A stretch of DNA of 30,375 nt, taken from Treponema sp. (GTDB taxonomy: Bacteria; Spirochaetota; Spirochaetia; Treponematales; Treponemataceae). Location: the NCBI GenBank assembly GCA_016297805.1, contig JAEDFX010000018.1, positions 1-30,375 of the forward strand, read 5' to 3'. This document shows, in pieces, positions 8,328 through 16,151 of the stretch. The position numbers and the translations under genes were made by a program. How positions within the stretch are numbered: the stretch's first letter is position 1; each line of letters opens with the position of its first letter. The notes under the pieces were generated by a model that did not search any database, was not told the DNA's origin, and worked only from the letters and a program-made list of their open reading frames with translations.

Positions 8328-10721
8328 CTATTTATTAAAGAATGCCGCAAATGGATTGTAAGTATCTCCACTATCGTTATTAGAATTATAACTTCTTCTA
8401 TTATTTTCGCTAGGTTTTGCAGTACCAGATGAGCCTTTTTTTACAACTACTACTCTGCGACCTGTTCCACCTGCACTATGACCTGCAGGAGCTCCACCTT
8501 CGCGGCGGTTAGGAGCTGATTTTGCACCTGTTCCTGCACGACCTGCAGCATCACTCTTCAATGAAAGTCCGATTCTGCGGCGGTCTACATCCAGCTGAAT
8601 GATTGTAAATTCAAATACATCCCCAACTTTTACAACATCCATTGGATTTTCAACGAAATTATCACTCATTTCACTAAGGTGAACAAGGCCTGTTTCGTGC
8701 AAACCAATATCAACAAATGCACCAAAGTCTACTACATTCTTGATTTTACCAGTAACCTTCATGCCTTCCTTCAAATCTTCAAACTGAAGAACACCCTTCT
8801 GCATAATTGGGGCTGGGTATCCGTCACGAGGGTCGCGGTTTGGTTTCTGCAATTCATCGATAATATCGTTGATTGTTGTAGCACCAATATTGTATTTTTC
8901 GCAGAGAGCCTTACGAGTTTCTGCACTGATTTTTTCACCAGCTTTTACAGCCGCATAAACTTCACGGGCAGCATCATAGTTTTCTGGGTGAACCCATGTG
9001 TTATCCAAAGGATCAGAGCTTTCTGCAATTTTCAGGAAGCCGGCACACTGTTCAAATGCTTTTGGTCCAAGACCTGGAACTTTCTTCAATTCTTCACGAC
9101 TTGTAATTTTACCGTTAGCATCGCGATATGCTACAATTTTCTTTGCAGTAGAGATATTTATACCTGAAACATACTTCAAAAGCATGTAAGAAGCTGTGTT
9201 CAAATTTACACCAACATTATTTACAACAGAACTTACAACTTCATCCAGCTGGTCTGCAAGTTTTTTCTGATTTACGTCATGCTGATAAAGACCAACACCA
9301 ATAGCTTTAGGGTCAATTTTTACAAGTTCTGCCAAAGGATCCTGCAAACGGCGCCCCATAGAAATTGCACCACGAATCATTACATCCAGTTCTGGGAATT
9401 CTTCTGTTGCAACTGGAGATGCAGAATAAACTGATGCACCTGATTCATCTACAACCGTGTATTTTACGTCGCTGTCGGCATAGTTTTCGCTGATTACTTT
9501 AGAAACAATTGCCTGAACTTCCTGAGAACCAGTTCCGTTTCCTACAGCCAGAACCTGAATATCATACTTATCAATAGCATTATTGATTAAATCGTAAGCT
9601 TCCTGTGGATCTTTATCCTGATAGATTTTGAAGAAGCCAAGATATTTTCCAGTTTCATCCAAAGCAGCACATTTTGTACCATTACGATAACCAGGGTCTA
9701 CACCAAGTACACGACTTCCCTTAATTGGCTGAGTCATCAAAAGGTTTTTCAGGTTTTCGCTGAATACACCAATTCCATGAGCATCTGCATCATCAGATTC
9801 ATCACTGCGGATTTCACGAACTACAGCTGGTGACAAAAGACGAACTACTCCATCTTCAATTGCATCTTTGTGATAATGATTGTTGATTTCTACTTTCTTT
9901 TGAAGCATTGCAACTGCTGAATCAACATCTACATCAATTGTAACTTCCAGAGCACCTTCCCGTTCACCACGGTTAATAGCAAGAATACGGTGAGGTTTTA
10001 CCTGATTCAAAGGTTCCTTATAATCCCAGTACATCTGGTATGTAGAAAACTTCTGAGCCTGTTCTTCTGTCTGACCTTCTGGAACAATACCCTTTGTTAC
10101 AATATTTCCAGTTTTCATATAAAGCTCATGAACAGCTTCACGATTTTTTGTTTCCTGGCTTGTACGTTCTGCAAGAATATCCTGAGCACCACAAAGGGCG
10201 TCAAATGCAGTTTCTACGTTTAATGCAGGATCTTCATTGTCAGTTTTTATATATTTTTCAGCTTCTTTCTCTATAGAAGAATCATTCATTACCAGCATTG
10301 CTTCTGCCAAAGGTTCAAGCCCTTTTTCTGCAGCAACCATTCCACGAGTCTTCTTCTTTTTCTTGAATGGTGCCCAAAGGTCTTCCAAAGCAGCCAGAGT
10401 TGTGGCAGACATAATTGCCTCATAAAGACTGTCTGTAAGCTTTCCCTGAGCAAATACGCCCTTTACAATTTCAAGACGGCGTTCTTCAAGGTTTTTATAT
10501 GATTTAAAAGAGTGATCAATTGCCAGAACCTGAACTTCATCCAGATTATCTGTTTTCTCTTTACGATAACGGCTAATAAATGCAACTGTACAACCTTCAT
10601 CAAAAAGGCTGATTACAGCACTAACCTGCTGAGTACGAATATTCAATTCCCCAGCAATTTTTTTCATAATGTCCACTTCGTTAACAACGAGTGTGTCGAT
10701 TGTTTCTTGTGTAAATTCCAT
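8328..10721 (-). CDS. tex: Tex RNA-binding transcription accessory protein
   Basis: This 797-residue protein has the full Tex/YhgF (Spt6-like) layout: N-terminal helical region with the family signature around SLFDEGCTVAFISRYRKE (38-55), YqgF-type RNase H-like fold beginning at VLGVDPGYRNG (338-348), helix-hairpin-helix region (about 505-565, with VPGLGPKAF at 548-556) and an S1 RNA-binding domain (about 650-722). After S1 comes a 75-residue tail rich in Gly, Arg, Ser and Asn, longer than in many Tex proteins. Tex binds RNA and influences transcription and stress tolerance. The ATG at 10721 lies only nine bases from a good -10 box. An internal Met at 19 would match the start of many Tex homologues, so the true start may be 54 bases further in. 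Confidence 0.93.
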   Translation of the reverse strand: MEFTQETIDTLVVNEVDIMKKIAGELNIRTQQVSAVISLFDEGCTVAFISRYRKEKTDNLDEVQVLAIDHSFKSYKNLEERRLEIVKGVFAQGKLTDSLYEAIMSATTLAALEDLWAPFKKKKKTRGMVAAEKGLEPLAEAMLVMNDSSIEKEAEKYIKTDNEDPALNVETAFDALCGAQDILAERTSQETKNREAVHELYMKTGNIVTKGIVPEGQTEEQAQKFSTYQMYWDYKEPLNQVKPHRILAINRGEREGALEVTIDVDVDSAVAMLQKKVEINNHYHKDAIEDGVVRLLSPAVVREIRSDESDDADAHGIGVFSENLKNLLMTQPIKGSRVLGVDPGYRNGTKCAALDETGKYLGFFKIYQDKDPQEAYDLINNAIDKYDIQVLAVGNGTGSQEVQAIVSKVISENYADSDVKYTVVDESGASVYSASPVATEEFPELDVMIRGAISMGRRLQDPLAELVKIDPKAIGVGLYQHDVNQKKLADQLDEVVSSVVNNVGVNLNTASYMLLKYVSGINISTAKKIVAYRDANGKITSREELKKVPGLGPKAFEQCAGFLKIAESSDPLDNTWVHPENYDAAREVYAAVKAGEKISAETRKALCEKYNIGATTINDIIDELQKPNRDPRDGYPAPIMQKGVLQFEDLKEGMKVTGKIKNVVDFGAFVDIGLHETGLVHLSEMSDNFVENPMDVVKVGDVFEFTIIQLDVDRRRIGLSLKSDAAGRAGTGAKSAPNRREGGAPAGHSAGGTGRRVVVVKKGSSGTAKPSENNRRSYNSNNDSGDTYNPFAAFFNK

Positions 10722-10730
10722 AGTGGACCT

Positions 10731-10759
10731 ATTTTAAATTAAAAGGTGATAGGTGTAAA
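10731..10759 (-). promoter_or_regulatory. tex promoter, close to the start codon
   Basis: On the complement, -35 TTTACA (10754-10759) and -10 TAAAAT (10731-10736) are 17 bases apart. The -10 ends nine bases before the ATG, so the transcript should begin within about three bases of it. The AGG between them would be mostly upstream of the transcript start. Confidence 0.6.
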
Positions 10760-10770
10760 TATAAAAAGAC

Positions 10771-10805
10771 AAAAAAAATGGTCCCTTCGACAAGCGCAGG
10801 AACCA
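10771..10805 (-). terminator. Rho-independent terminator after the PilZ-domain gene
   Basis: On the complement an eight-base stem (10798-10805 with 10779-10786, one G-T pair) is followed by eight T (10771-10778). The stem-loop core, CCTTCGACAAGCGCAGG on the plus strand, resembles a hairpin sequence that recurs in many bacterial genomes; that recollection is from general knowledge. It begins 20 bases after the stop codon. Confidence 0.8.
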
Positions 10806-10825
10806 CTTAGAAATCGCACATTTGA

Positions 10826-11707
10826 TTAGATATCTTCAACTTCCTGAAGATCAGCAAGTTCTGGCCCATTATCAACTTTTGCATAAATCTGATTCACCAA
10901 ATTCATAAAGTTTGCAGACATAAGCTTGTAGATATTTGGAATAAGAAGCTGCTTTATTCGAGTATCAAGACCATTTGCACCAGTTGTTGAAGTGAATGCA
11001 AAAATATAAAGATTTTCACCATTAGCAGGACGCTGCATAATCAAAACTGCATCGGAACGGAAAATAAAACCACGAATATTAAAGTGGAAATCCGAAATCT
11101 TTTCATACATCTGAACCTGGAGCTTTCCTTCTGAACACAGGAACGAGAAGTGAGAAAGACTTATATCCTGAAGAACTCCAGTTACGTTATAATTATTTAC
11201 ACGACAAGAATATGTACAAGCAGATGTACAGAGTGCACGAATGTTCTTTCGACGTCCTTGAGCCTGATTAGCATATAAGATTTTTTCAATAATCTCAAAG
11301 TTCTGCTTTTTCTGGTATTCCAACTGGATACAACCACAACCTAAACCCATTTCATAAAGATATTTATGTTCGAGACGTAGTTTTTCATCTTTTGTCTGAC
11401 GCTTTGTATACAAAACACCAATAGAAGCTCGATTATCAAAACTATCAGTAATATTTCTAATCAAAATCGGCCAGTCTACACCAGCACCATTGTAATCGAT
11501 ATTAAAAAAGAATATTACATCATGAAAAAGTGAAATTAGAATATCTAATTTTTTCTCAAGCTTTACACGTTTATCATGTTCTACAAAGTAGCATTCGTAT
11601 CCTAAAGCAAAATAGTCCTCAAGATAACTTTCTGGAATCAAAGAAGTATCAGGAGTAATGAAGAACGTTTTTCTACCTGTTACAATATCTTTTACTGAAA
11701 TACCCAA
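10826..11707 (-). CDS. PilZ-like domain protein with degenerate ligand motif
   Basis: A 293-residue soluble protein. Residues 1-145 form a domain of unknown type that looks like an alpha/beta receiver-like fold without clear phospho-acceptor pattern. From 150 the sequence resembles PilZ: an Arg-x-x-x-Arg element (Arg153-Arg157, preceded by Gly-Arg) and, 24 residues on, Asp181-Ile-Ser183 where PilZ proteins have D/N-x-S-x-x-G. Here the Gly is His186. PilZ domains bind cyclic di-GMP and adjust motility or envelope functions. The missing Gly makes binding uncertain. The start is TTG at 11707: GGAAGG lies about eight bases upstream and a TATAAT about 25 bases upstream. A strong terminator follows. 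Family call moderate. Confidence 0.65.
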   Translation of the reverse strand: MGISVKDIVTGRKTFFITPDTSLIPESYLEDYFALGYECYFVEHDKRVKLEKKLDILISLFHDVIFFFNIDYNGAGVDWPILIRNITDSFDNRASIGVLYTKRQTKDEKLRLEHKYLYEMGLGCGCIQLEYQKKQNFEIIEKILYANQAQGRRKNIRALCTSACTYSCRVNNYNVTGVLQDISLSHFSFLCSEGKLQVQMYEKISDFHFNIRGFIFRSDAVLIMQRPANGENLYIFAFTSTTGANGLDTRIKQLLIPNIYKLMSANFMNLVNQIYAKVDNGPELADLQEVEDI

Positions 11708-11732
11708 ATTTTTAACCTTCCAAATCTAAAAA

Positions 11733-11738
11733 ATTATA
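11733..11738 (-). promoter_or_regulatory. -10 box for the PilZ-domain gene
   Basis: A perfect TATAAT on the complement lies 25 bases upstream of the TTG start, with GGAAGG between them. The -35 region is AT-rich and gives no clear match. Confidence 0.5.
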
Positions 11739-11762
11739 ACACGATTTTGAAATAAATAAACC

Positions 11763-11787
11763 CACTTTATAAAAATTAAATAAAGTG
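11763..11787 (-). terminator. Terminator-like hairpin overlapping the end of the symporter gene
   Basis: On the complement CACTTTAT (11780-11787) pairs perfectly with ATAAAGTG (11763-11770), and the stop codon of the symporter lies in the loop. The T run after it is broken (GGTTTATTTATTT), so termination may be partial and allow read-through into the PilZ-domain gene. Confidence 0.5.
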
Positions 11788-13005
11788 CTGAATTGTATGA
11801 TGTTCAATAAGTTTTGTTTTTACAGCTACAATATAGCTGCCAAACATTGCTGTAACACTATCAAACAATGATGCAAAAGAACAGATAATCAAGGTTGCTG
11901 GCTGTAAAAGCAAGAAACTTGTCTCAAAACCTTTTGCATATTTATCACACAATAATGTCAAAAGAATAAATGCACCTCCAGAAGGTATTCCTCCTAACAA
12001 GAATGACATACCAAATGAAAGTCCAAAAATCCAAAGAATATCTGTCAAAGGAATACTAAGACTTGAATAAGAACGCCAGATAAGAATAAAAGAAATTGCA
12101 GAAACTAAGGCAGAACCACCTCTGGCAAAAATAGAAAACAATGGATATGTAAATCCACGGCTACGACGACGAATTCCAAGACTTTCACTTCCATGACGCA
12201 TATTCAATGGAATAACAAGATTAGAATCACCACTAAAGAATGCAAGAATCATAGGTGCAATACTTGCATATAAAACTCTGTATGGATGAGGGTCATGGCA
12301 TACAAAATACAAAATCAGTGGATAAACTATTCCGGCAATAAAAATGAAATCACAGAAGAACATTATAATCATTGGGGTATAAATACCTGGCTCAATGATT
12401 GTTTTAAACTTAATGGTCCAATAACACACAATTGCAACACAACAAACGGCCAGCAATTCCATAAAGAAATTTGCAACGTTATAGAAAAGTTTTGCACACG
12501 CATCTGCCAATGCAAATACAGGCTTAAAAGTAATTTCATTTGTAGCACTTTCCCATCCAATGATAAACGCAAAAATCAAAGAAACAAGAAGGAAAGAACC
12601 ATTCATAATTGCATCAAAACCAGATGTTGGGAAAAGCGATAGAATCATTTCCTTTACATTGATTCGTGTAATTTCAGAAGCAACATCAACAGTAATAGGA
12701 ATACGTGGAAGCTTAACAAGAAGAATTGAAGCAACTCCAACTACAGTTAATATCAATGAAGAAAGAACTATAATTAAAAATGTCCAGCGAACTGTTTTCC
12801 ATAATAACTTTGAAGCCCGCAATTTATTAACTGCACAAATAGCAGTAGTAAAAATTAACGGAATAACTATATATCTTCCAACACGAATAAATAACTGTGT
12901 TAAAAAAGAAATAATATCAAGACAAACTGCATTATCTGTTGGGAGAATAAATGATGCTACAATACCAAGAGCAACTCCCAATAAATATTTTATCCAAACT
13001 TTCAT
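11776..13005 (-). CDS. Dicarboxylate/amino-acid:cation symporter (DAACS family)
   Basis: The 409-residue membrane protein has about eight hydrophobic segments plus re-entrant-like stretches, as in the glutamate/aspartate transporter family (SDF, PF00375). The N-terminus (WIKYLLGVALGIVASFILP) is typical. A Ser/Gly-rich re-entrant motif GGIPSGGAF at about 339-347 replaces the more usual serine-rich hairpin, and the C-terminal DSVTAMFGSYIVA stretch fits the substrate/sodium-binding helix 8. It would carry dicarboxylic or small amino acids with Na+ or H+ across the inner membrane. It is transcribed away from the gene at 13045, and both promoters lie in one 39-base palindromic gap. No usable Shine-Dalgarno site: TAAGG sits only a base or two before ATG. 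Substrate cannot be told. Confidence 0.85.
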   Translation of the reverse strand: MKVWIKYLLGVALGIVASFILPTDNAVCLDIISFLTQLFIRVGRYIVIPLIFTTAICAVNKLRASKLLWKTVRWTFLIIVLSSLILTVVGVASILLVKLPRIPITVDVASEITRINVKEMILSLFPTSGFDAIMNGSFLLVSLIFAFIIGWESATNEITFKPVFALADACAKLFYNVANFFMELLAVCCVAIVCYWTIKFKTIIEPGIYTPMIIMFFCDFIFIAGIVYPLILYFVCHDPHPYRVLYASIAPMILAFFSGDSNLVIPLNMRHGSESLGIRRRSRGFTYPLFSIFARGGSALVSAISFILIWRSYSSLSIPLTDILWIFGLSFGMSFLLGGIPSGGAFILLTLLCDKYAKGFETSFLLLQPATLIICSFASLFDSVTAMFGSYIVAVKTKLIEHHTIQHFI

Positions 13006-13008
13006 ACC

Positions 13009-13042
13009 TTACCATTATAACATAAGTGTGTTATAATTTCAT
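13009..13042. promoter_or_regulatory. Palindromic divergent promoter
   Basis: ATTATAACA (13014-13022) and TGTTATAAT (13029-13037) form a perfect inverted repeat around six bases. Each arm carries an extended -10 box, TGTTATAAT, one on each strand. The plus-strand box (TATAAT 13032-13037) ends seven bases before the ATG at 13045, with a partial -35 TTACCA at 13009-13014. The complement box (13014-13019) ends eight bases before the ATG at 13005. Both messages are predicted to start at or within a few bases of the start codon. Confidence 0.65.
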
Positions 13043-13044
13043 CT

Positions 13045-13770
13045 ATGGCTAACACTTTATTCATAGGAAAGGATTTACCGGATGGCCTTGAACTGGCAGA
13101 AGCTCTTACTGCATCCGGAAGAAAAGTTTATGGAGTTGCTCGTTCTGAATCAGAAACCATGAACTTTGAAGCTGAAAATATTTTTACATCAACTTGGAAT
13201 AAATCATCTGCAGTTTCAGCTCATTCACTTTTAATTAAAGCCGAAACAAAGTTGGAAGAAATCAATGAAGTTATTTTCTATTTTGATACAAATTATTTCT
13301 GTTCCAAATTTGAGTTAGATAAATCTGAAGAAATTGCCAGTGCGGTAGATATGATGATTAATGGATATCTGTATGCAACTACAGAATTACTAAAACGCAT
13401 TGATCAGAAAAAAGAAAAGATTCTGGTTTCATTCCTGCTTAAAGAATATCCATCTAAGCTTGAAGCTCTTTCATCAAAAAATACTTTGTCTGTTCCTGCC
13501 AGTGGAATTGTAAGTGCGGCACAGGCTGCTTTCATTTCCATAGCAGAAAGTTTTTCGACTTACATTTCTGACAGAAGTTATCTTTCTGTTCTGCTGGCAA
13601 AATGTAATCAGACTAACGAAATTTATAAAAATGAAAAGTTGATAGGAGACTGGCTATCTACGAATATGGTCACTGTTGAAGCTATGAAAAATCCTCAGAC
13701 AACAAAGCAAGCTTCTATCTGGAATAAAGTTGGTTCAAAAGTTCAAACAGGCTTTTCGTTATTTAAATAA
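13045..13770 (+). CDS. Rossmann-like protein of unknown function
   Basis: The 241-residue protein starts with a strand and helix (TLFIGKDLPDGLELAEALTA) followed by a second strand ending in Arg (KVYGVARSE, about 27-35). This is how NAD(P)-binding short-chain dehydrogenase folds begin, but the glycine-rich loop is reduced to GKDLPDG and the Tyr-x-x-x-Lys catalytic pair is not evident. It may be a non-catalytic member. There is no signal peptide or membrane segment. The start at 13045 is supported by the frame and by an extended -10 box seven bases upstream; there is no Shine-Dalgarno site. The MgtC-like gene follows after 18 bases and is probably co-transcribed. Function not known. Confidence 0.75.
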   Translation: MANTLFIGKDLPDGLELAEALTASGRKVYGVARSESETMNFEAENIFTSTWNKSSAVSAHSLLIKAETKLEEINEVIFYFDTNYFCSKFELDKSEEIASAVDMMINGYLYATTELLKRIDQKKEKILVSFLLKEYPSKLEALSSKNTLSVPASGIVSAAQAAFISIAESFSTYISDRSYLSVLLAKCNQTNEIYKNEKLIGDWLSTNMVTVEAMKNPQTTKQASIWNKVGSKVQTGFSLFK

Positions 13771-13788
13771 ACCATCAGAGGTGCAGTA

Positions 13789-14460
13789 ATGGACAATTTG
13801 ATTTTTGATTACACTGTGCGTATTCTTGCCAGTATGGTTTGTGGATTTCTGCTTGGAATTGAACGTAAAAGTCGACAAAATCCTGTAGGAATCAGAACTC
13901 TAGTTTTAATCAGCATTTCCTGCTGTACTCTTTCAATTCTTTCAGTATACATGGCTGACTTAGGACTTTATCGTGGCGATCCAACCCGTATTGTTTCTAC
14001 ATCTGTAACAGGCATCGGTTTTATTGGTGGCGGCGCAATTCTCAAGCAGGGATTAAATATTCGAGGGCTTACTACCGCCGCAATCATTCTTACAGCAGCC
14101 GCTCTAGGTCTTTGTTGCGGTGCAGGTCTTTACGAACCAGTTGTAATAACTCTTGGAATTGCATTGATAGTTCTGTTTACAATGAATCATCTGGAAAAAA
14201 TACTCTTTCCTGCTACAAAAACAAAGCTTCTTCAATTGAAACTGGATGGAACAAATATTAATCAGACAAAAATTGAAAATATTCTGAAAAATAGCGGTAT
14301 TATTATAAGCGACATCAATATGGAATATACTACAGAAAAAAAACAGGTTATTCTTTCGTATACAATAAAAACGCCAGATTCACTTGATGCCTTGAAACTG
14401 GCTAATGATTTGGGAAAAGTTGAAACTCTAATTAATTTTACTTTGATTGATAAGTTGTAA
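13789..14460 (+). CDS. MgtC/SapB family membrane protein
   Basis: The 223-residue protein matches MgtC/SapB: about five transmembrane segments in the first 135 residues, with the family signatures GIERKSRQNPVGIRT (about 25-39) and VTGIGFIGGGAILKQG (about 74-89), then a cytoplasmic C-terminal domain of roughly 80 residues (ACT-like in other members). Members of this family are linked to growth under low Mg2+ or acid and, in Salmonella, to inhibition of the F-type ATP synthase; which role applies here is unknown. GAGG precedes the ATG and the gene follows its neighbour by 18 bases. Its last 23 bases overlap the 3' end of the convergent CBM48 gene. Confidence 0.9.
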   Translation: MDNLIFDYTVRILASMVCGFLLGIERKSRQNPVGIRTLVLISISCCTLSILSVYMADLGLYRGDPTRIVSTSVTGIGFIGGGAILKQGLNIRGLTTAAIILTAAALGLCCGAGLYEPVVITLGIALIVLFTMNHLEKILFPATKTKLLQLKLDGTNINQTKIENILKNSGIIISDINMEYTTEKKQVILSYTIKTPDSLDALKLANDLGKVETLINFTLIDKL

Positions 14461-14758
14461 CAACTGAGTTATCAGCATTACTGAAAGGAGCTGGAATATA
14501 TTTATCTGCTTTCCAGTCATTTTCCCAGCGACATCCATCCAATAAATATCTGAACTGAAATTCTCTGTCTACTGGCAATTCAAGAGTTACTGAAAATTCG
14601 CCGCTTTTGTTGATTTTAAGAGGTGTATCTGTGCTACTCCAGCTATTAAAATCTCCAGCAAGATTGATTGATTTAGCCCCCTGCGCAGCTTCTTTAGAAA
14701 CTGTAAATGTAACCTTACAAATTGATTTATCCTTTGAAAATGTCTTTTTAAGTGCCAT
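14438..14758 (-). CDS. Stand-alone CBM48 glycogen-binding-type domain protein
   Basis: A 106-residue protein made almost wholly of one carbohydrate-binding module of the CBM48/isoamylase N-terminal type. Characteristic pieces are NLAGDFNSW (about 33-41), the strand GEFSVTLELP and FQFRYLLDG followed by Trp (WENDW). These Trp and Asn residues are ligand contacts in AMPK-type glycogen-binding domains. No catalytic domain follows. The ATG at 14758 is chosen over a TTG one codon upstream because AGGAG lies six to seven bases before it. The 3' end overlaps the MgtC-like gene tail by 23 bases. It is divergent from metK. It may help target or regulate a glycogen enzyme encoded elsewhere; that is inference. 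Confidence 0.8.
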   Translation of the reverse strand: MALKKTFSKDKSICKVTFTVSKEAAQGAKSINLAGDFNSWSSTDTPLKINKSGEFSVTLELPVDREFQFRYLLDGCRWENDWKADKYIPAPFSNADNSVVTTYQSK

Positions 14759-14783
14759 CAATAACTCCTACTTTAATATAAAT

Positions 14784-14812
14784 AAAATATTGAATTTTTC
14801 TGTTTTATGCAA
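14784..14812 (-). promoter_or_regulatory. Promoter of the CBM48 gene
   Basis: On the complement, -35 TTGCAT (14807-14812) and -10 TATTTT (14784-14789) are 17 bases apart, leaving a short leader with AGGAG before the ATG at 14758. It interleaves with the metK promoter. Confidence 0.55.
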
Positions 14813-14818
14813 TATAGT
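14790..14818 (+). promoter_or_regulatory. metK promoter
   Basis: -35 TTGAAT (14790-14795) and -10 TATAGT (14813-14818) are 17 bases apart. The transcript should start near 14825, giving a leader of about 100 bases before the metK ATG, long by the standard of this window. Confidence 0.65.
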
Positions 14819-14824
14819 CATTGT

Positions 14825-14924
14825 ACATCATTAGGTACTGCTACCATCCGCTGATTTATCCAAATTGCAGAGCGGAGTCCGACTTGTATAAGTACGGTAA
14901 ATCTTGCTAAATAGGAGACTAAAC
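14825..14924 (+). promoter_or_regulatory. Structured metK leader, possible cis-regulatory RNA
   Basis: The leader can fold with an outer stem GTACT (14835-14839) with AGTAC (14891-14895), an inner six-base stem TCCGCT (14847-14852) with AGCGGA (14871-14876) and a small hairpin ACTT-GTAT-AAGT (14882-14893) that would compete with the outer stem. The Shine-Dalgarno site AGGAGA (14913-14918) lies just after. SAM-sensing riboswitches often precede metK, but I do not recognise the conserved core of a known class. Confidence 0.4.
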
Positions 14925-16151
14925 ATGTCTGTCTTATCTAACAATCACTATTTATTTACATCTGAATCTGTCGGTGAAGGTCACCCAGATAAACTTTGTG
15001 ATCAGGTTTCTGATGCCGTTTTGGATTATTGTCTTTCACTGGACAAGGATGCTCACGTTGCATGCGAATCATTTTCTACTACAGACTTTTTAATGGTTGG
15101 TGGTGAAATTGGCTTCCAGAATATTAAAGTAGACAACGCTTTTTCAAAAAAATTTAACGCTGGAGTTGAAAAAATTGCCCGCCAGGTTGCTCTGGATATT
15201 GGTTATAACGATCCTGAAGTTGGTTTGGATGGTGCTAACTGTATTTTCCAAAATCGTCTTCATGCTCAGTCCGCTGATATTAATCAGGGGGTTGTTGGTA
15301 AACGAGGCGAAGAAGAGCTTAAGGAATATGAAAATCAGCAGGGGGCCGGAGATCAGGGAATGATGTTTGGTTTTGCATGTAACGAGACACCTTCATTAAT
15401 GCCAGCTCCAGTTTATTATTCTCATCAGATTTTGCTCCGTGCTCATGAATTGCGTCACTCAGGAAAAATAAAATGGCTTCGTCCTGATGCAAAATCTCAG
15501 GTAACAATTGAATATGATGAAAATGACAAGCCGGTAAGAATTGATACTGTAGTTGTTTCTCATCAGCATAATCCTGACGTTGATTACGATACTATCAAGA
15601 AAACAATCATTGAAGAAATCATTAAGCCAGTTCTTGAGACAACAGGACTTTTGACAGCTGATACAAAATATTTCATTAACCCAACAGGACGATTTGTAAC
15701 TGGTGGTCCAGATGGAGACTCCGGTCTTACAGGTCGCAAGATTATTGTTGATACATACGGCGGAATGGGACGTCACGGTGGCGGTGCTTTCTCGGGAAAA
15801 GATCCTTCTAAGGTTGATCGTTCTGCAGCTTACATGGCTCGTTACATTGCAAAAAATGTTGTGGCTGCTGGCCTTGCTGACCGTGCCGAGGTTGAATTAG
15901 CTTATGCAATTGGCGTGCCCTTCCCGGTTTCTATTTACGTTAATACCTTTGGAACAGAAAAAGTAGAACGCGCAAAAATTGAAGCCGCAGTTGAAAAAGT
16001 TTTTGATTGTACTCCTGCAGGAATTGTAAAAACTTTAAACCTTAAACAGCCAATCTACCGTAAAACAGCATCTTACGGACACTTTGGTCGTGAAGGATTC
16101 CCTTGGGAAGCTACAGATAAGGTTGAAGAATTAAAAGCGGCAATAAAATAA
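14925..16151 (+). CDS. metK: S-adenosylmethionine synthetase
   Basis: MetK makes S-adenosylmethionine from methionine and ATP in the cytoplasm. From the ATG at 14925 the protein has 408 residues, somewhat longer than the roughly 385-400 usual. All signatures are present: FTSESVGEGHPDK (11-23), the ATP/Mg2+ segment FVTGGPDGDSGLTGRK and the P-loop-like GGGAFSGKDPSKVDRS with its conserved Lys and Asp. The C-terminal DxRP-type ending is replaced by the common Gly-Arg-Glu-Gly-Phe-Pro-Trp-Glu form. A TTG at 14904 is in frame, but AGGAGA before the ATG at 14925 decides the start. The last base of its stop codon is the first base of nth. A leader with pairing potential lies upstream. Confidence 0.97.
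   Translation: MSVLSNNHYLFTSESVGEGHPDKLCDQVSDAVLDYCLSLDKDAHVACESFSTTDFLMVGGEIGFQNIKVDNAFSKKFNAGVEKIARQVALDIGYNDPEVGLDGANCIFQNRLHAQSADINQGVVGKRGEEELKEYENQQGAGDQGMMFGFACNETPSLMPAPVYYSHQILLRAHELRHSGKIKWLRPDAKSQVTIEYDENDKPVRIDTVVVSHQHNPDVDYDTIKKTIIEEIIKPVLETTGLLTADTKYFINPTGRFVTGGPDGDSGLTGRKIIVDTYGGMGRHGGGAFSGKDPSKVDRSAAYMARYIAKNVVAAGLADRAEVELAYAIGVPFPVSIYVNTFGTEKVERAKIEAAVEKVFDCTPAGIVKTLNLKQPIYRKTASYGHFGREGFPWEATDKVEELKAAIK

Noticed and set aside
8679..9167. 162-codon open frame opposite tex
   Set aside because: Antisense to a highly conserved gene, low-complexity product and no start signals.
14904..14924. Upstream TTG start for metK
   Set aside because: The ATG at 14925 has a well-spaced AGGAGA that lies inside the proposed extension.
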